Assembly: GCA_963691705.1 (NCBI GenBank)
Contig: OY829544.1
Location: 875,501-939,500, forward strand
DNA from: Viola odorata
Lineage: Eukaryota > Streptophyta > Magnoliopsida > Malpighiales > Violaceae
Direction of reading: 5' to 3'
Length of the DNA stretch: 64,000 nt
The translations under genes were made by a program, and so were the position numbers. The notes beneath the pieces were generated by a model. That model saw only the letters and a program-made list of their open reading frames with translations, was not told where the DNA came from and did not search any database. Shown here in pieces: positions 31,783-47,775 of this stretch (its first letter is position 1; every line of letters begins with the position of its first letter).

Positions 31783-32870
31783 TGTTTTTCAACTTTTCCT
31801 TCATTACTCACTTTAACCCTCAAGCCTCTCATTTTTTCTAAAAGTAGTTATTCTAGTCCTTCAATTTATTATTTCACTCAAAATATTTATACAAATATAC
31901 TCCTTTAACATTTTTTAAATTTCAAAAAAATAGTCTAAAATTATTTAAATTTCAAAAAATTCAAGAAAGTAGTTTAAAAAAGTGATAATGTTTTCAAGAA
32001 TTATAATAAATTAAATAAAAATAGGAGGATATTAAAAAACCTTTTTATTTTCCTTCTTTCCTCCTTACTTCATCTGCTCTCATTAATTTTTGTGTTTTTT
32101 ATGATTGAAATGACGTATCTTGGTCATCGTTGTTATCGTTTGAAGTTGCTTCTTCAATTCTTGCATAAGGATATTAAATTTTGGGTGGAATTAGGAGAAA
32201 CTATATATTTGGAAGGCTAAAAGCTTGAATTTTAATAAGTGGTCATGGTCAGATAAAATTATTTTGATGAGAAAAATCAAAATCAGTGTAGATTTGACGA
32301 TGATGATGGGTTAATTTCAATTTGTTGCACGGGAGGGTAGGGGAGGGGATATGATTAAAACGTGGAGGGTTTTAGAATGTTTTATAAATTCAATTTTGAA
32401 AGTCTTAAAATTATTTCCTTGAATTTTCCAATATTTTAAATATTTCTAAAAGTATTTTTCAAATTTTAAATATTTTTCTAGAATTTTTTAATTTCTTTTT
32501 CTACTTTTTCTTATTTTCTCTTATAACACTATACGTCGGTAAAATAATATTAAAAAATATTATTTTTTATCTTTGGGTTATTTTTTAATAATTTTTAAAC
32601 AAAATTCTGGAATTGTTTGTTATTTATTTTTAAATTTTATTCCAAAAATATTAAAGGAGCATATATGTAATTATATTTTAAAAAATAATAAATTGAAGGA
32701 TTATAATAGTATTTTTTTTAAGGAAAATTAGTATTAAAAATGATGTTGATTTAGTCAAAGTTGACTGAAAAATTGAGAATTCGAATGCTAGTGTAATTGG
32801 TAACTGGTAAGTGGCACAGGAAAAATTGACTATCAACTTAAGTAACGAAAGGAAAGTTAAATTTAAAACG
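31783..32870. mobile_element. Non-autonomous DNA element with long terminal inverted repeats
   Basis: The left 650 bp repeat the segment at 25481-26267. The right part, read in reverse complement from about 32870 to 32640, resembles the left arm of that family: TTTCGTTACT, TCAACTTTGACTAA, CATCATTTTTAATACTAA and ATCCTTCAATTTATTATTT recur. The element would be about 1.1 kb with inverted ends of roughly 200 bp. Outer limits and target duplication were not resolved. No transposase is present. Confidence 0.55.
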
Positions 32871-33545
32871 ACTTTTTTTTTATCTGAGATAAATCCGGAA
32901 AAGGAGAATATAAGTTATAACAACGTAAACCTGGATTTTGAATTTTTGACGTCGCAACTTCTTTTCGGACTCTACTTTCATAACAAACCAAACCTCAGGC
33001 AAGCTGAGCAATAGCCTTCGATCTTTGACGCTTTGAAACTCAGCTCTTTTACAAACAAGTACAAGGCCATTTGGCCAAATTTTGTAATATCTCTAAGTAA
33101 TACAAGAAGACTAACTACTAACTACAATACAACGAATCAATACAACACCTGTAACTGTAAGTGTAACCAACGAATAAACAAGCTCAAGTACAGCCTATAG
33201 TTTTTTCGAGTTAAGAAAAAAACAAACTCAATACTAGCTATCAGTATTCTTCAAAGGAAAAAGGCAAGCACCACTATGTACAAGTATATCCTTCTGGGTG
33301 GCTCTCTGAGCGCTGTTTGGCATATCCAAAATCTGATCCTGTCAGGCAACTCGAAGTACGAGAATGATGCACTCAGTTAAGGCCTCTATTCTAGGAGTGG
33401 GAAGAACAACTACAGAGAACACGACGAAAGCCACCTTTTTCAGTCTAAGGATTTACATCGCAAAATTGGTCTAGAAGAACGATAGCTGGTCACTGATTGT
33501 GTTGTGCCAACAGTGGAGATCGTGTTCACCTTCAAGCGAAAAATG
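32871..33545. other. Intergenic DNA and 3' UTR of the NIPA gene
   Basis: No gene is seen. The 250 bases next to 33545 are likely the 3' UTR of the magnesium transporter gene. Confidence 0.4.
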
Positions 33546-36399
33546 TCATTGCTCATCTGCGTTGTGTACACTGATTAAATGTTCTTCAACACCTTCCTTA
33601 AGAGAGTCCCCAGTAACATACCATGTCACAGTACCTGAAATGAGTAGCAAACTCAGTTCTGAGATTCAGTTCAGTGGCATGGTTGACAAAGACGAAAGGT
33701 GGAAATAGCGACACCAGTTAAAGAAGCATTCACAACTAGTGAATCATAAACTAACAACATAAATACCCTCTAACTTCAGCAAAGAAGCATTTCAATTACT
33801 GAACCAAGAGATGTTCATGTCTAGGCTAGTATACCTAAGGGAACCCTAATATTTCCATTCCATAACCAAATCAAACAGCCCCACTGAAATTGACTGACTC
33901 AAATTCTTTAGGAGCTCAGGCCAACTGAAATCTCACATTGAGCATGATTCTATTTACTTTATAAAGATAAGCATTAATTATATGGAATGATAATGGTATA
34001 TACAAACCTATCGGAGGAGCTGCTTCCTGTTCTTTGGTTGAATGAAGAATGACTGTTCCGGTTAGTACAGTGATGAATCCACATATCTCAGAGGCTATAC
34101 TGCTTGCATTTTGGCCAGACCAATCCTATAAAAAATACAAAACATCATTTACTTGGAAGTTCATCAACACCAGGAAATTGCAATGAGAGCAGAACAAAAC
34201 ACATAAAAAAAATCACTGCACACGAGTCAATGTGTTCTAAGTTCTAACCTTAAACATGATGATGCTGGCAACAATAGTCAGGGTTGTAAACATTACATAA
34301 TATACTGGAGAGACAATAGCTGTGTCGAAAGTGTCCAATGCCTGACATAATGACAACAAACACCACTCAACAAACAATGACAATGATATTGTAGTATAAC
34401 ATTGGAACGGAAAAAGTTAAAAAATGATATCGACAAAATTGTTCCAGAACCTCATGTACCATCTCTTCCAAAAAGAAAATTCATTGAACAAGAGATAACC
34501 TAGAGATTTCTGTCTTGCACAAGGTTCCAGCATAAGTACATTGGAGGAAATAAACCTACCTTGTTCAGATAATTTAACTGTGTAATGACACAGATCACTG
34601 CAACTGTAACAAAAAACCAAGTCTGGGGATAAGCTATCTGATTTGTTCCCTCAAGCGTCAGCTTTATGGCAATCCCGATTGCTTTCATGCTTACAACCTG
34701 AATGACACAAGAAAAACGTTTCATGCAGATATTCTCTAATGAGAGGAGTAACCACAAAAGACATGACCAGACACTAAAAAGTAATAGCTATACAAACATT
34801 CTAAAGTAGGAAGGACGAGTAATTACCGTAATTGAACCCATAAAAGAACATATTCCCAAGTAGATCAATATGTTTGTCTGTCCATAGCAAGGCTCAAAGT
34901 GCAAAATCAACGCTAACACTATTGCTACCGTAGCTAACACATATACTAGAAAAGCTGTGCAAAGAAAGAGGCCAAGAAAACAATAAGTAATTTTTAATGA
35001 CAAAAGATGTTGTAAACATAGATCAAAACTTGAAAGAGGTGTATTAACCTGGTTCAGTAGCTAAATTCCAGATTTCTTGAACAGAATTAGGTGTTCGCTC
35101 CTGAGGTGCATGGAGTACAATCACAACAGATCCGACAATGCAGGAAATACATCCAACAACACCCATTTTCTGCAGCCGTTCCTTCAAGATGAAGTGGGCC
35201 AAAAGTGCGCTACGCAGATTCCATCAAACATGTTAGTTTTGGCACAATACACAATCTATTGCATCAGAAATTACCACGAGCTGAAGTAGGAACAACAGAT
35301 ACTTAGGCACATAAGCATTTACCTGATAATTATACTCAAAGCCCCAAGAGGGGTCACTAGAACTGCTGGAGCATATACATAGGCCACACAATTTGCTATC
35401 TCGCCAGCAATCACTGTTTACACAGAGGTAACGAACTGAAAGCTCAGAATTTATTTCTTTCATGTTGACAACAACTTTTTACAAAAAACTTGGTGACAGA
35501 GTGCTTATAACTTGCATGGCCACTTACTTGTTATCATGCCTGCCCACCATAGGGGCTCCAGTAAGTAGGTGTAACCCCCAACTCCTGCATTATTAAGAAG
35601 AAAAGGTTAAGCTGCTTGAAAGACCCAAACTAAGCAGCACGCATTGTACAATAACGCTAACAACTAATATGTGTAACTTGAAACAAGCAACCAAAGCGGT
35701 TCACAACTTCTAATGAGCAAGGAAAATCCCTACCCATTGACACATTATGGTGGAGGTGTCATAACAAAATACAGGCAAAGAGCAGCATATGTGTTAAAGA
35801 TGGAAATTTAGCAATGTTAATAGATTAGTTAGTTCATACAAAGGATCTAAACAGCCTTATTGCTTCATTACTACTTAATGACTATAATCCTAATGCAGAA
35901 AATGTCAAAGCAATAATCCTAATGCAGAAAATGTCAAAACAGAAGATATAAGTTATCTAAATGAAAAGGGTTTGACCGGAATCGTGGTCTCTTCCCTATG
36001 GCCAAGCTAACCAATAATAAAACAACAAAAATGAAGCAATTTAGAGCTCAAAGACCAAAGTCCTCAAGCTTATTGCTCTCTGACTCAGCTTGCCTCCACT
36101 TCCAATCCAGCATTTCAAAATTCAAACTGAAAAAGAACATGACAATTTTCGTTTACCACTATAAGCATACTAATCACTAATTACTTCTAACTGCAGATGC
36201 TCATCCACTTAACAAATCAAAGCAACGCATCTCAAAGCTCAGAATTTGATTGATTGCAGAAACTAAGAGACAGACCTGCTCGAGTACCGCTGGCGCCAGC
36301 TCGCTTGAGCCCTTTCTTCTTTAAAATGAAGCTGGAACCTATAAAAGCACTCGACGCCACCGCTAGAATCAGCCCTTTCGAATTATCCGATACACCCAT
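33546..36399 (-). CDS. NIPA-type magnesium transporter
   Basis: Nine exons give 332 residues: 36399-36276, 35584-35528, 35413-35323, 35209-35049, 34954-34827, 34697-34560, 34341-34249, 34125-34008, 33634-33546. All junction phases agree. The protein is a multi-pass membrane protein of the NIPA/DUF803 family, proposed to carry Mg2+ at plasma membrane or endomembranes. Family hallmarks include SSAFIGSSFILKKKGLKRA, LLEPLWWAGM, APAVLVTPLGALSIIISA, LHAPQERTPNSV, GQTNILIYLGICSFMGS, ALDTFDTAIVSPVYYVMFTT and MFKDWSGQNASS. I chose the Met before GVSDNSKG as start; the same frame is open 11 codons further up to another ATG at 36432. The C-terminal tail is hydrophilic. Confidence 0.93.
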
Positions 36400-38159
36400 T
36401 ACCGATCTCAAGACCATACTAATCCTAACCACCTCCTTCCTACAAAGCAGTGAAAAAACAGCCTCTTATCCGCTTAGTATAGCAGGAAAGAATTCCCGCC
36501 AAGAGAAATTGAAATACCCCGGAAGAACAAAAAGGAGGTCCAATCCAACCAGACAAGTACAGTTGTCTGTTTCGTCTGCTTCTCTGACCCAAAACGTCTG
36601 TGTTTGAGAAGACAGCGCTTCTATAGAAAGTCGTGCTGATGGGAGAGAGAGAGAGAGAGAGACGATGACGGAGATAGAGAGATCCGCTAAATATCAGAAC
36701 TCCCCGGACGAGTCTGGTCTTCTTTTGTCGTCTTCATCTGAAATCTCCGACTCCTGGTAAACGGTCCACGAAGTACGAATCCTATGCTTTGCGCAAACCA
36801 AACCTTACCTTACACCCGGTCATCGCAGCCACTGACGGCTTTCACTTCGTTTTTGATCTAACACGAATACCACGCCCTCCATTTTTGATTGGCAGATTAA
36901 ATAAAGTTTTACGCGCTTGGATTATATTAAATTAATTAAAGTAATTTCCTACTGGGCCACTTGGTTTTCCTTGATCGTTTGTAGTTGGGTCTGAAAAAGT
37001 ACGTTACCCTCACGTCGGCCGTTACAAAAACAGACAAGTGCAAAATAGCGGTTCTGGAGCATGGTTTTTTTATTTACGATATTGTCAATTATACAATTAT
37101 ATAAAATTATAATAAAAAGATGGTAGAACAATAAAGATTAAAGAAAACCTCATCTAATTTAGTTCAAATTTCAAACCGTAAAATGAACTTCTACCGGAAG
37201 ACTGAGGCAGCAATTTACAGTAGCAGACTTGACGTGCCTTTTGGTGAAACTGCCACGTGACAGGCTGGATCACAGCGAAGGAGTGAGTGGCGCATGAGTG
37301 TGCCTGACTGTCTTAAGTCTTAAACTCAAGCCCCTCTTGTCCGGCAATTACAATGTGTTAGAGGATTACTTGGAGTTATTTTAAAATAATTAAAATAAAT
37401 TTAAAATCGAGCAAATTAAGCTCGATACTCTTCAAATCCCGTTGAGACATTTTTCGGATATGAATTATGAAGTAAGAACTCGATGGATCAATGTTGACGT
37501 GAATGTAATTTGACATTGACCAATAATATTATTAATTGTATATAACTTAAAATAATGGAAAAAAGATAAAACAATATAAAAAATCATGGGAAATTTTAAA
37601 AAATAAAAAATTGTTATAAGGGATAAGGTCATGTCAAAATTTTATAGATAAAACCTATGATTTGAGGACATGTATTTTATCAACTGAGCTGCAGCTTATA
37701 TGCAAAACGTTGCATCCTTGTTACTAGGTGCGTCTAGCTAAGGAGTGATCAAGAAGCCAAACCATGGAGATTCAATTACAAGTAGCTTGCCGTAACCGAT
37801 AGCAGGTAACCGGAAAATGAAGTAGTGTAATAATTAAAGAGAGTCGGTAATCCTGGTAAGAAAGCCAAAAAGAAAATACAAAAACAAACGGAACTAGTTG
37901 ATTTATTGCGATATCATTTCCCGTTAATCTTGTTCTAATATATTACACTATTTTAAAAATAGACAATAACTTTTAATATATATATTTTTCATTTTTAGAA
38001 CTTAGTTAAAATTTAAAATAAAAATAGGTGACCATCTCAGTCTATACGTGGATAATCTTGACGATTTTCCTGACCCTTTGAAATATTGAAGTTCTTGTAA
38101 TCCATCATTGTCGGGTATTTATCTCTTGATTTAAAAGTATGTTGTTTTGAGAGTGCCAA
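36400..38159. other. Upstream region of NIPA and intergenic DNA
   Basis: A GA microsatellite (36643-36662) lies in the presumed NIPA leader. Beyond about 36,900 the DNA is AT-rich and no gene is recognised. Confidence 0.4.
36643..36662. repeat. GA dinucleotide microsatellite
   Basis: About ten GA units in the probable 5' UTR or proximal promoter of the NIPA gene. Confidence 0.9.
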
Positions 38160-38530
38160 AGTGCTCATAATATCGAACAACATCCTCTATCTCTTTTGGA
38201 TTAAAGTCTCTTCTAAGCTGCAAAAGCCAATCCTTGAAGGAATGCAGAGGAATTGAAGTTAAAGACATAGCCAAATGGACTCAGCTACCACACTTGTCTA
38301 ACAAATGAACAAGGGATCAGCAGATGTTCAAGCGTCTCTTTATCCTGTCCTGTCGGCAACATGAGCAAATCGAATCCTTCAAAATATGTCGCCTCACCAA
38401 GTTTGCCCTAGTAGTTAGATCATTATGTGTCACTTTCCATATAAAATTCTTAAATTTGAGAGGCCACAAAAAGATCCGCCAAGTTGCTAAATCAGCAACA
38501 AAATTTGAACTTCCCTGAGCTTAATGAGTA
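38160..38530 (-). mobile_element. Decayed LINE (non-LTR retrotransposon) zf-RVT fragment
   Basis: The minus strand, with frame changes and stops, reads WRIFLWPLKFKNFIWKVTHN, LTTRANLVRRHILKDSICSC and ETLEHLLIPCSFVRQVW. This resembles the zinc-binding domain at the C-terminal side of plant LINE reverse transcriptases (W.....FLW ... TR.NL.RR ... C..C ... E...HLL..C.F....W). It is an old relic without a full ORF. Confidence 0.65.
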
Positions 38531-39732
38531 AACAGACACATGATATTCACTTCTACCTGAATACTTGCCATATGAGGTATGCTTCCAAGTCAGGCAATCC
38601 TACGCTTGAAAAATACTAAGGAGTATATCTTCAGCAGAAAAGGTAACATTAATCAGGATTAAATCCCAACAACCACGCTTGGTATCAATCAGAGCATTAA
38701 CACAGCTCTTTACAGAAGACTAACATATTGGGATTTAGGCAAACCGTCTTATATGTTGGGGGTCTCAAGTGTAGTTGGACCGTTTACATGGCATTTGCCT
38801 TCAAAATTAAAACACCCAGAAACTTAAACTGTGCGCAGTTCAGCTTAACTCATATCTTAGCAGCTTAAAGCACAAATCATTTACCCAAGTGCAATCGGTC
38901 CCTTCACTTGGAATTCACAGTAAGTTTGGTTTCCTTTTCACCACTAAAGCACAAAACTTGGGAACCTACTTAACTATAGGATCAACACCTTGATCCCAAT
39001 ATCAGCCCTATGGTTTCCCATGATCTCCTCCCTTGCAATCTTTGGAATTCAACATAGTAAAGTATATGTTATATTACTATTATCCTTGCAATCATTTTAA
39101 AATTGGTTATATTACCATTATTATTACGGTACGAAAGATCAAACTCATAACTTATATTATAGTACGTTTTATAAACAACATACGCACTAACTAGTTCCCG
39201 TGCTATACATTTCTTCTTACTTAGTAGCTTTTACCTCTAAACAATTATATTATATTTAATACTGGAATTTCATACATTAGGCATAAAATTCTATTATTTT
39301 AAACCAAAACTTTAATTATTCAATATGTTACACTACTTTACAGAAGAGAAAAAACACAATAAGCGGTGCAAAAATTAATCTGAGTGATATCTGAGGTTAT
39401 AATTCAGTTAATTAATACAATTTTTGAATAACGGTATTATAATGATAATTAATATTATTATCATTTTTATTTTTGTTCTATTTTAAAAAATTGATTTGTG
39501 GACCGGGGACAATAATATATTTTTGTTCTTTCACTATTCCAGCATTTCGCAATAATTTCATTTTTTGTGAATTTATTTTTATTACTTATATATTTTTTCG
39601 CTAATTAAAAAGACGGATAAGGCGAGGCAACCGGATAAGCCAGCTCGGCGCCTAAAGAAATTCCGATATCGCCACGCCACGCCACGCCACCCACCCCTAA
39701 ATTCTCAATTCCTTCCTCTTCTGCATTCATCA
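38531..39732. other. Intergenic DNA upstream of the bHLH gene
   Basis: AT-rich, no coding signal. GC-rich CACGC repeats just before 39700 mark the bHLH gene leader. Confidence 0.4.
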
Positions 39733-41266
39733 ATGGATCATCATCATCATCTCAAAGACGAATCTATCTATCACTCCTTGCATCAAATGCAATCCCTAAA
39801 TCCTCCTCCCTTCGCCGACTTCCCTCACACTCTTCCTCTCCCACAGCCCGACCCTCGCGTGCACTCCACACGCCCCCAACCAAAACCCAGGTTCGTCCCT
39901 ATCTTTCTCGTTTGAAACCTTTCACCCCACCATGGAAGTCAAAATTTCATCTTTATTTCTATATTTTCACTGTTTGTCCTTGTTTTGCAGTGTCGATGCA
40001 GAAGTGAAGGATTGTGCAGCTGCGCGTAAAATTCAGAAAGCTGATCGTGAAAAATTGAGGAGAGATCGGCTAAATGAGCAGTTTCTTGAGCTGGGAAGTG
40101 CTATTGGTAAGATGAATTATGAATAATTATGAATTTATATCTAATTTCATGGATATCTTGAACTATGTGATGTATTAGTTGTAAATAAATGAATTTGGGA
40201 GTTTAGAGCTGTGAACACAATTTTTTTGTTTGTTGTTTTGTGCTTATATGGCGTTGGTCGATCTATAATGGTTGTTCAGTTTCAATCTGTTTATGTGGTG
40301 ATTTTGAAATGCAGATCCTGAGAGACCAAAAAATGATAAAGCAACTATTCTAACTGATACAATTCTGTTGATGAAAGATCTGACATCTCAAGTTGATAAA
40401 CTTAAGGCTGAGTACACTGCGCTGACTGATGAATCGCGCGAGGTGATATTTCAATTTCCTTTGGACTGATCGATAATCAAGTGTAGGGATGCTGGAATAT
40501 AGTATAACTAATTGTTTCGAAAACAGTTAACACAGGAGAAAAATGATCTTAGAGAAGAGAAGGTATCTCTTAAGTCTGATATTGAGAATCTTAATAGTCA
40601 GTACCAGCAAAGATTGAGGGCTACTTACCCGTGGGGTGCTATTGATCACTCAATGGTAATGGCTCCGGCTTCTTACCCCTATCCCATGCCAGTACCAATG
40701 CCATCTACGCCGATTCCTATGCATCCATCCATGCAACCATACCACTTTTTTGGAAATCAGAATCCTGCTGTCATGCATAGCCCTTGTCCAACTTTTGTTC
40801 CTTATATGACCTCTAATGGCTTGGTTGATCAACAGTCTACCGAGCATGCATCTTCACCAGCACAGGCTGCTAGCCGATCACATGTCTTAGGCAGACAAGA
40901 TTCGAAGAATATATCATCAGGGGAGAACAAGCGTGATAAAAGTGAGAATTCTGATGATGTTACAACGGACCTGGAGTTGAAGACACCAGGATCTACTGCA
41001 GATCAGGTAAGTTCTAGTGTTTTAGGAAGTATTGGAACCATACCATTATAGATAAGTTATCACATCGAATTGAATTACATATATGCACTTTGCAGGACTT
41101 ATCATTGGGTGAAAGAAAGTCCAAAAAATCTCTGAGGAAGGGGAACAATGCTACCGCTGGGAGTTCTTGTAGTAGGTGTTCTTCATCTCGCAGTGTAGAA
41201 GACAGTTCATCGAATAGTGTAGTCGGTAGCACAAAAGCTGATGACTTAGACCAATCAAAAAATTAA
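39733..41266 (+). CDS. bHLH transcription factor, bHLH121/URI-like (subgroup IVb)
   Basis: Five exons (39733-39890, 39991-40106, 40315-40442, 40527-41006, 41096-41266) give 350 residues. The basic region KADREKLRRDRLNEQF (about residues 69-84) keeps the Glu and Arg residues that contact E-boxes. Helix 2 (DPERPKNDKATILTD) and a leucine zipper (LTQEKNDLREEKVSLKSDIENL) follow. The segment YPWGAIDHSMVM and a Pro/Met-rich stretch mark subgroup IVb. In Arabidopsis bHLH121/URI sits at the top of the iron-deficiency cascade with IVc bHLH partners; the orthology is inferred from zipper and flanking sequence. The C-terminus is Ser-rich. Confidence 0.9.
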
Positions 41267-43234
41267 CTAGCGTGGGTGGAGCACAGGTTGTTTCCCATCT
41301 TCTGCGGGCTATTCAGTGTACAATTCTTGTGGTTCATCATTTGAGGTTTTGCTACCTTTCCTAACGTACTAAATCTCAGTATCCTGGAATTAGATATGGT
41401 CACTTCACCATCTGAATCTTTTTCGTATTGGAGAAGGTTGGATGCTTCTGCTAATATGGAAAACATGGGGTAGTAGTTGAGGCATTTCTTTTTATGATTA
41501 TTCTAGGAATGGTAGTTAAAATCATCTTCTATAGGTACTTTTTATGGAAAAGGGGGTACAATTGACCCCTGGCATACATTGCCCTGTTAGTTGCAGGGAC
41601 GATTATGATCACTTGGTGGTTGGTTGGCTACATAGTAACATTTATTAATGATAGTGGTTGTGTGACATATTTTGATACGTAATGAACATAGTATTATATC
41701 TGTGATTTTGCACTGTTACATGTGAAAGCTACTTCGAAGAAGTGCAGATACATGGACTTACCAAAACAAACGGAAAAAAAAGTGCAGATACATGGATTTG
41801 CAAAATTGATCTTTGGTTGTTAGTTATCTTTTGGTCTTTAGATTGAATGATTGTTGGTTATCTTGATGTGGTGTGGATTTGTAGCATAGTTCTCACTTCT
41901 TTCTTGCCCACGGTGTACAATTCGACATCTTTTGTGTGCGGAAAACTGAACAGGTAACTATTCTAATTTCTGACTAGTGTTGTGCGTTTCTGTTACATTT
42001 TGGATTTCCTTGGGTACCAATGAAGCTCCAATCTAGCTTATCCAAAAAGAAAGAAAGAATGAAGCTCCAATCTTTACAATCGCGGAGATGGAGCTTGACG
42101 ATATGCAATCGCTCTACATGAAAGCTCATGGCTAGAAGCTGGTTCAAGAAATGATAGAAATCCCAAACTGAATCATCACTTTGTCTGCTTTAGGGTATTT
42201 GGATTTTGGACCATTTCTCAAGAAAATAGTAGTACATCAAACAGTATGGGGCTAGCTAACTTGACCTCATTGCTGAACTCTCTTAACAAATTTCTTGGAT
42301 TATTGATGGAACATTTTCCTTTTTTTTGTTACATTATGACGAAGAAATAATTTTACCAGCTTGGATTTCACCCATTGGAATTTTTTTTGGTTATCTATTA
42401 GAAATATCCATGTAATAAGGGCCTGCAAAGCAAGCACCACAGATTCTGTTAGGCCAACTCCAGTTTTATCCATATCCTTTCCCTTTCTCGTTAGCCACGT
42501 GGCAATATGTGCATTGCCGCTGCTAAAACGACAGCGTAGGCAAACGAAGAAATGGCGTAGTTTTGTATGAGTCTGTTCGGTCACGGCCAAAAGTTTTTTT
42601 ACTACCTTGCCAAAAGCGTATTCTCGTCGAAAGACGGCGACAACTACAACCGTAAAAGCTTTCGATATTTTTCAGTCAGAGTGAATACTTTAACCCACTG
42701 CCTTCGGGAGCGCGTCAAACGTCTTCGCCACCAATTCGAGTGCCGCGCATTAATTTGTAGGTATATTTTCTTAAAGTAGTGAATTAGATTAGAAAATTAG
42801 ATTACATAGATAGTATAAGTAGTTTCGGAGTTCAAAAATTGAAATATTTTATCGTGATTTGTCATTTCTAAAATGTTAAAATTACAAGTGTTTAATATCA
42901 TAGTGTAAGAATCCGAATTATTGCTTCTTTTCTTAAATTTCTTTTGCATGTGTTGTTGTTTCAAAATAGAAAATGCAAAGAGTTACTAATTTATTACTAT
43001 TTTTCTTCAAAAATAATTAATTTATTACATTTCAATAGTTTATTACGCGTGTGTTTGACGTCGTATTGACGTCGCGTGGACCAAACCTTCCAACCTCGTG
43101 ACCTGCCGATTAAACCATAAAACCGCAAACCCAACACCACAGCTTCAAAAAAGCTTCTTTTTTTCACCCCCCCTCACTCCCCTGACTCCTACCAGAACAA
43201 GCAAAGTCCGACCCTTTTCCCTCACCTACCCGCC
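41267..43234. other. Intergenic DNA between the bHLH and TPI genes
   Basis: The first part is 3' UTR of the bHLH gene. A short direct repeat (AGTGCAGATACATGGA) occurs near 41740 and 41780. No other gene is recognised. Confidence 0.4.
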
Positions 43235-45670
<2,436 letters not shown>

Positions 45671-46992
45671 ATGATTGACTGTATGAAGTTTGCTTCCATA
45701 ACACCGAAAAACAAATAAAAGCGAAGCAAGGAGAAGCTAGTTCACTGCTTCACTTTGAAGTTTGAAGACTGTTGTAATAAACCAAATGAGCTATGTTGTA
45801 AAATGGAGTTTTGATTATGTATCCATTTTTTATCCACCTAGAAAGAAAGAAGTGCCCTTTTGCTCATCTTTCTTTTACAAGGTGTCTTCTTTTTTCAATA
45901 AGTACTTATTTAGGAGATTATTATGATGTTATATATCAGGTTGATCCTACGGATTTTTTTTTAAACATCAATCAAAATACTCGATCTCTCAACGTCTTTT
46001 GGGTCTTTGTCATCTGCAATTATGGGTTCTGCATTATAGTTTGTGTATGCTTTTGCTTCTTTGATAACAGCTGTTCAAATTCTGTTTTTTTGCACCATAA
46101 ATGATGTTTAGATTAGTACACAGAATTTCGAAAACAAATGATGTTTAGACTTTAGTTTAGTACACAGAATTTTGAAAACACGTGTTGTGCAGAGGTAGGT
46201 GCCAAACCAGTGCAGTGACACTTGTTGGTACAATTTAGACGTCTCTATTATTCATTCCACTAAATAAGTGGACCATGAAGTGAACCTACTATTCTCTTCC
46301 GAGTTCCTTTTTCCATTTGCTGATTGCAGATGTAGTAGCTTTCCCGCTGGAGGAAATTCTACTTTCACTTCTCTACACCTTTCTTTTGGTAGAAAGAAAT
46401 GTAAATTCTCTCTCTTTCCGTGTAGAGACAGACTAGTTATTTACTACTCGAACATAACAATTTATACTATCATACATACTAGTTGTTAGTTACGGGGATG
46501 AAAATAAAATACACGAGTGGAAGCTAAGCCCATTTGGTGTGAAGCTGCTTTTAGCCCAACTGCATGTCTGGTTAAAAATGGTTGATAGGATTTCCATGAT
46601 GTATACTAGTACAAGATTTGGTTAACTTGCCATAATTATCTTCAAAATTACTCAAAATAGTCAAAGTTATTTTTTAAAAGATTTGTGCTTTGTTTACTTT
46701 TCTTTTTAAGAAAGTTTAAATTCTTTTTTTCCTTTTCATTTACAAAACCTCAAATAATTAATACGACAACAAATATACCAATTTTAAATCCCACCTCAGA
46801 CTATAAAAATAAATAAATTAATATGCTTTGTAATTTTTTTATTTTTTATTTTCTTTTGTGTTACCACTATTGTCCAAAAGGACTTCGAGGGTATAAATTG
46901 AAGTACCAGTTGTAGCATTTTTGGGTACCCACCAGAAGTCTTGCCATTGAAGACGAAGCAGAGCAGAGACCGAGGTAACAAGAAAAGAAAAC
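45671..46992. other. Intergenic DNA between TPI and the TPD1-like gene
   Basis: The first 170 bases look like the TPI 3' UTR. The remainder is AT-rich with no recognised gene. Confidence 0.4.
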
Positions 46993-47775
46993 ATGAAAAC
47001 TCTTGTCAAGTCTTACGTTATAATTCTCGTATTGATGCCCTTAGCCACCAAAGGTAACAGATAATTACTTTGAGATTTCTCATCTTTCACTTCTATGTCC
47101 CAGTTCTTTAGATTACTTCACTAATCAAGAAAAGAAAACTCCATCATAGAAACTAAATCGTCGAAATCTTACAAACCCATCAATCGATTTGATGATTCTT
47201 TTTGTTGATTTATGATGTTTCTTTCTTACACAAGTTCAAGAACAAATATTAGATTCTTGATATTAAACTCTGTTGGAGTTTTATTATGTTTTAAGCATTT
47301 TTTTTTTGTGAAATTATATCATATACTAACAAGTTATTTGATTGTAAATTTCTATATTTTAATTTTAATTATTGACTTAATACTTACTACATAGTTAATG
47401 AGCAATTCCTTTAATTTTGCTATTTCAATGAATTTTGTTATTTTTAAAATAAATGCAGGTTTTTGTGGTTGTTCTTTGGACAACATCAACATTGGTACAG
47501 TCAGAAGTGGGAGAGACATAGGTGGCATGCCAGAGTGGACTGTGACAGTTGTCAATAACTGCCCATGTCCACAGAGTCGTATAAAATTGTCCTGCCAAGG
47601 ATTCCAAACTGCAGAAAACATTGATCCTTCAATCTTCTTGAAACAAGATGATGGTACTAATTGTCTACTCATCAATGGCAATCCTTTGCAGCCATCTGCT
47701 TCTGTCACCTTCTCCTATTCTTGGAACCCTCCTTTCCTTCTTTTGCCTTCTGGATCCATTAGTCAAGGATGTTAA
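46993..47775 (+). CDS. TPD1-like secreted cysteine-rich protein
   Basis: Two exons (46993-47053 and 47459-47775) give 125 residues. A signal peptide (KSYVIILVLMPLATK) is followed by a mature domain with seven cysteines. The pattern matches the TPD1 family: CGCSLDNINIG, MPEWTVTVVNNCPCPQ, IKLSCQGF, DGTNCLLINGNPLQP, VTFSYSWNPPF and a terminal Cys. In Arabidopsis TPD1 is the ligand of the EMS1/EXS receptor kinase in tapetum specification; members of the wider family are less well known, so this may act elsewhere. The intron splits a Gly codon right after the signal peptide. Confidence 0.88.

Noticed and set aside
38324..38518. 64-codon plus-strand ORF
   Set aside because: It is the antisense shadow of the LINE zf-RVT remnant.
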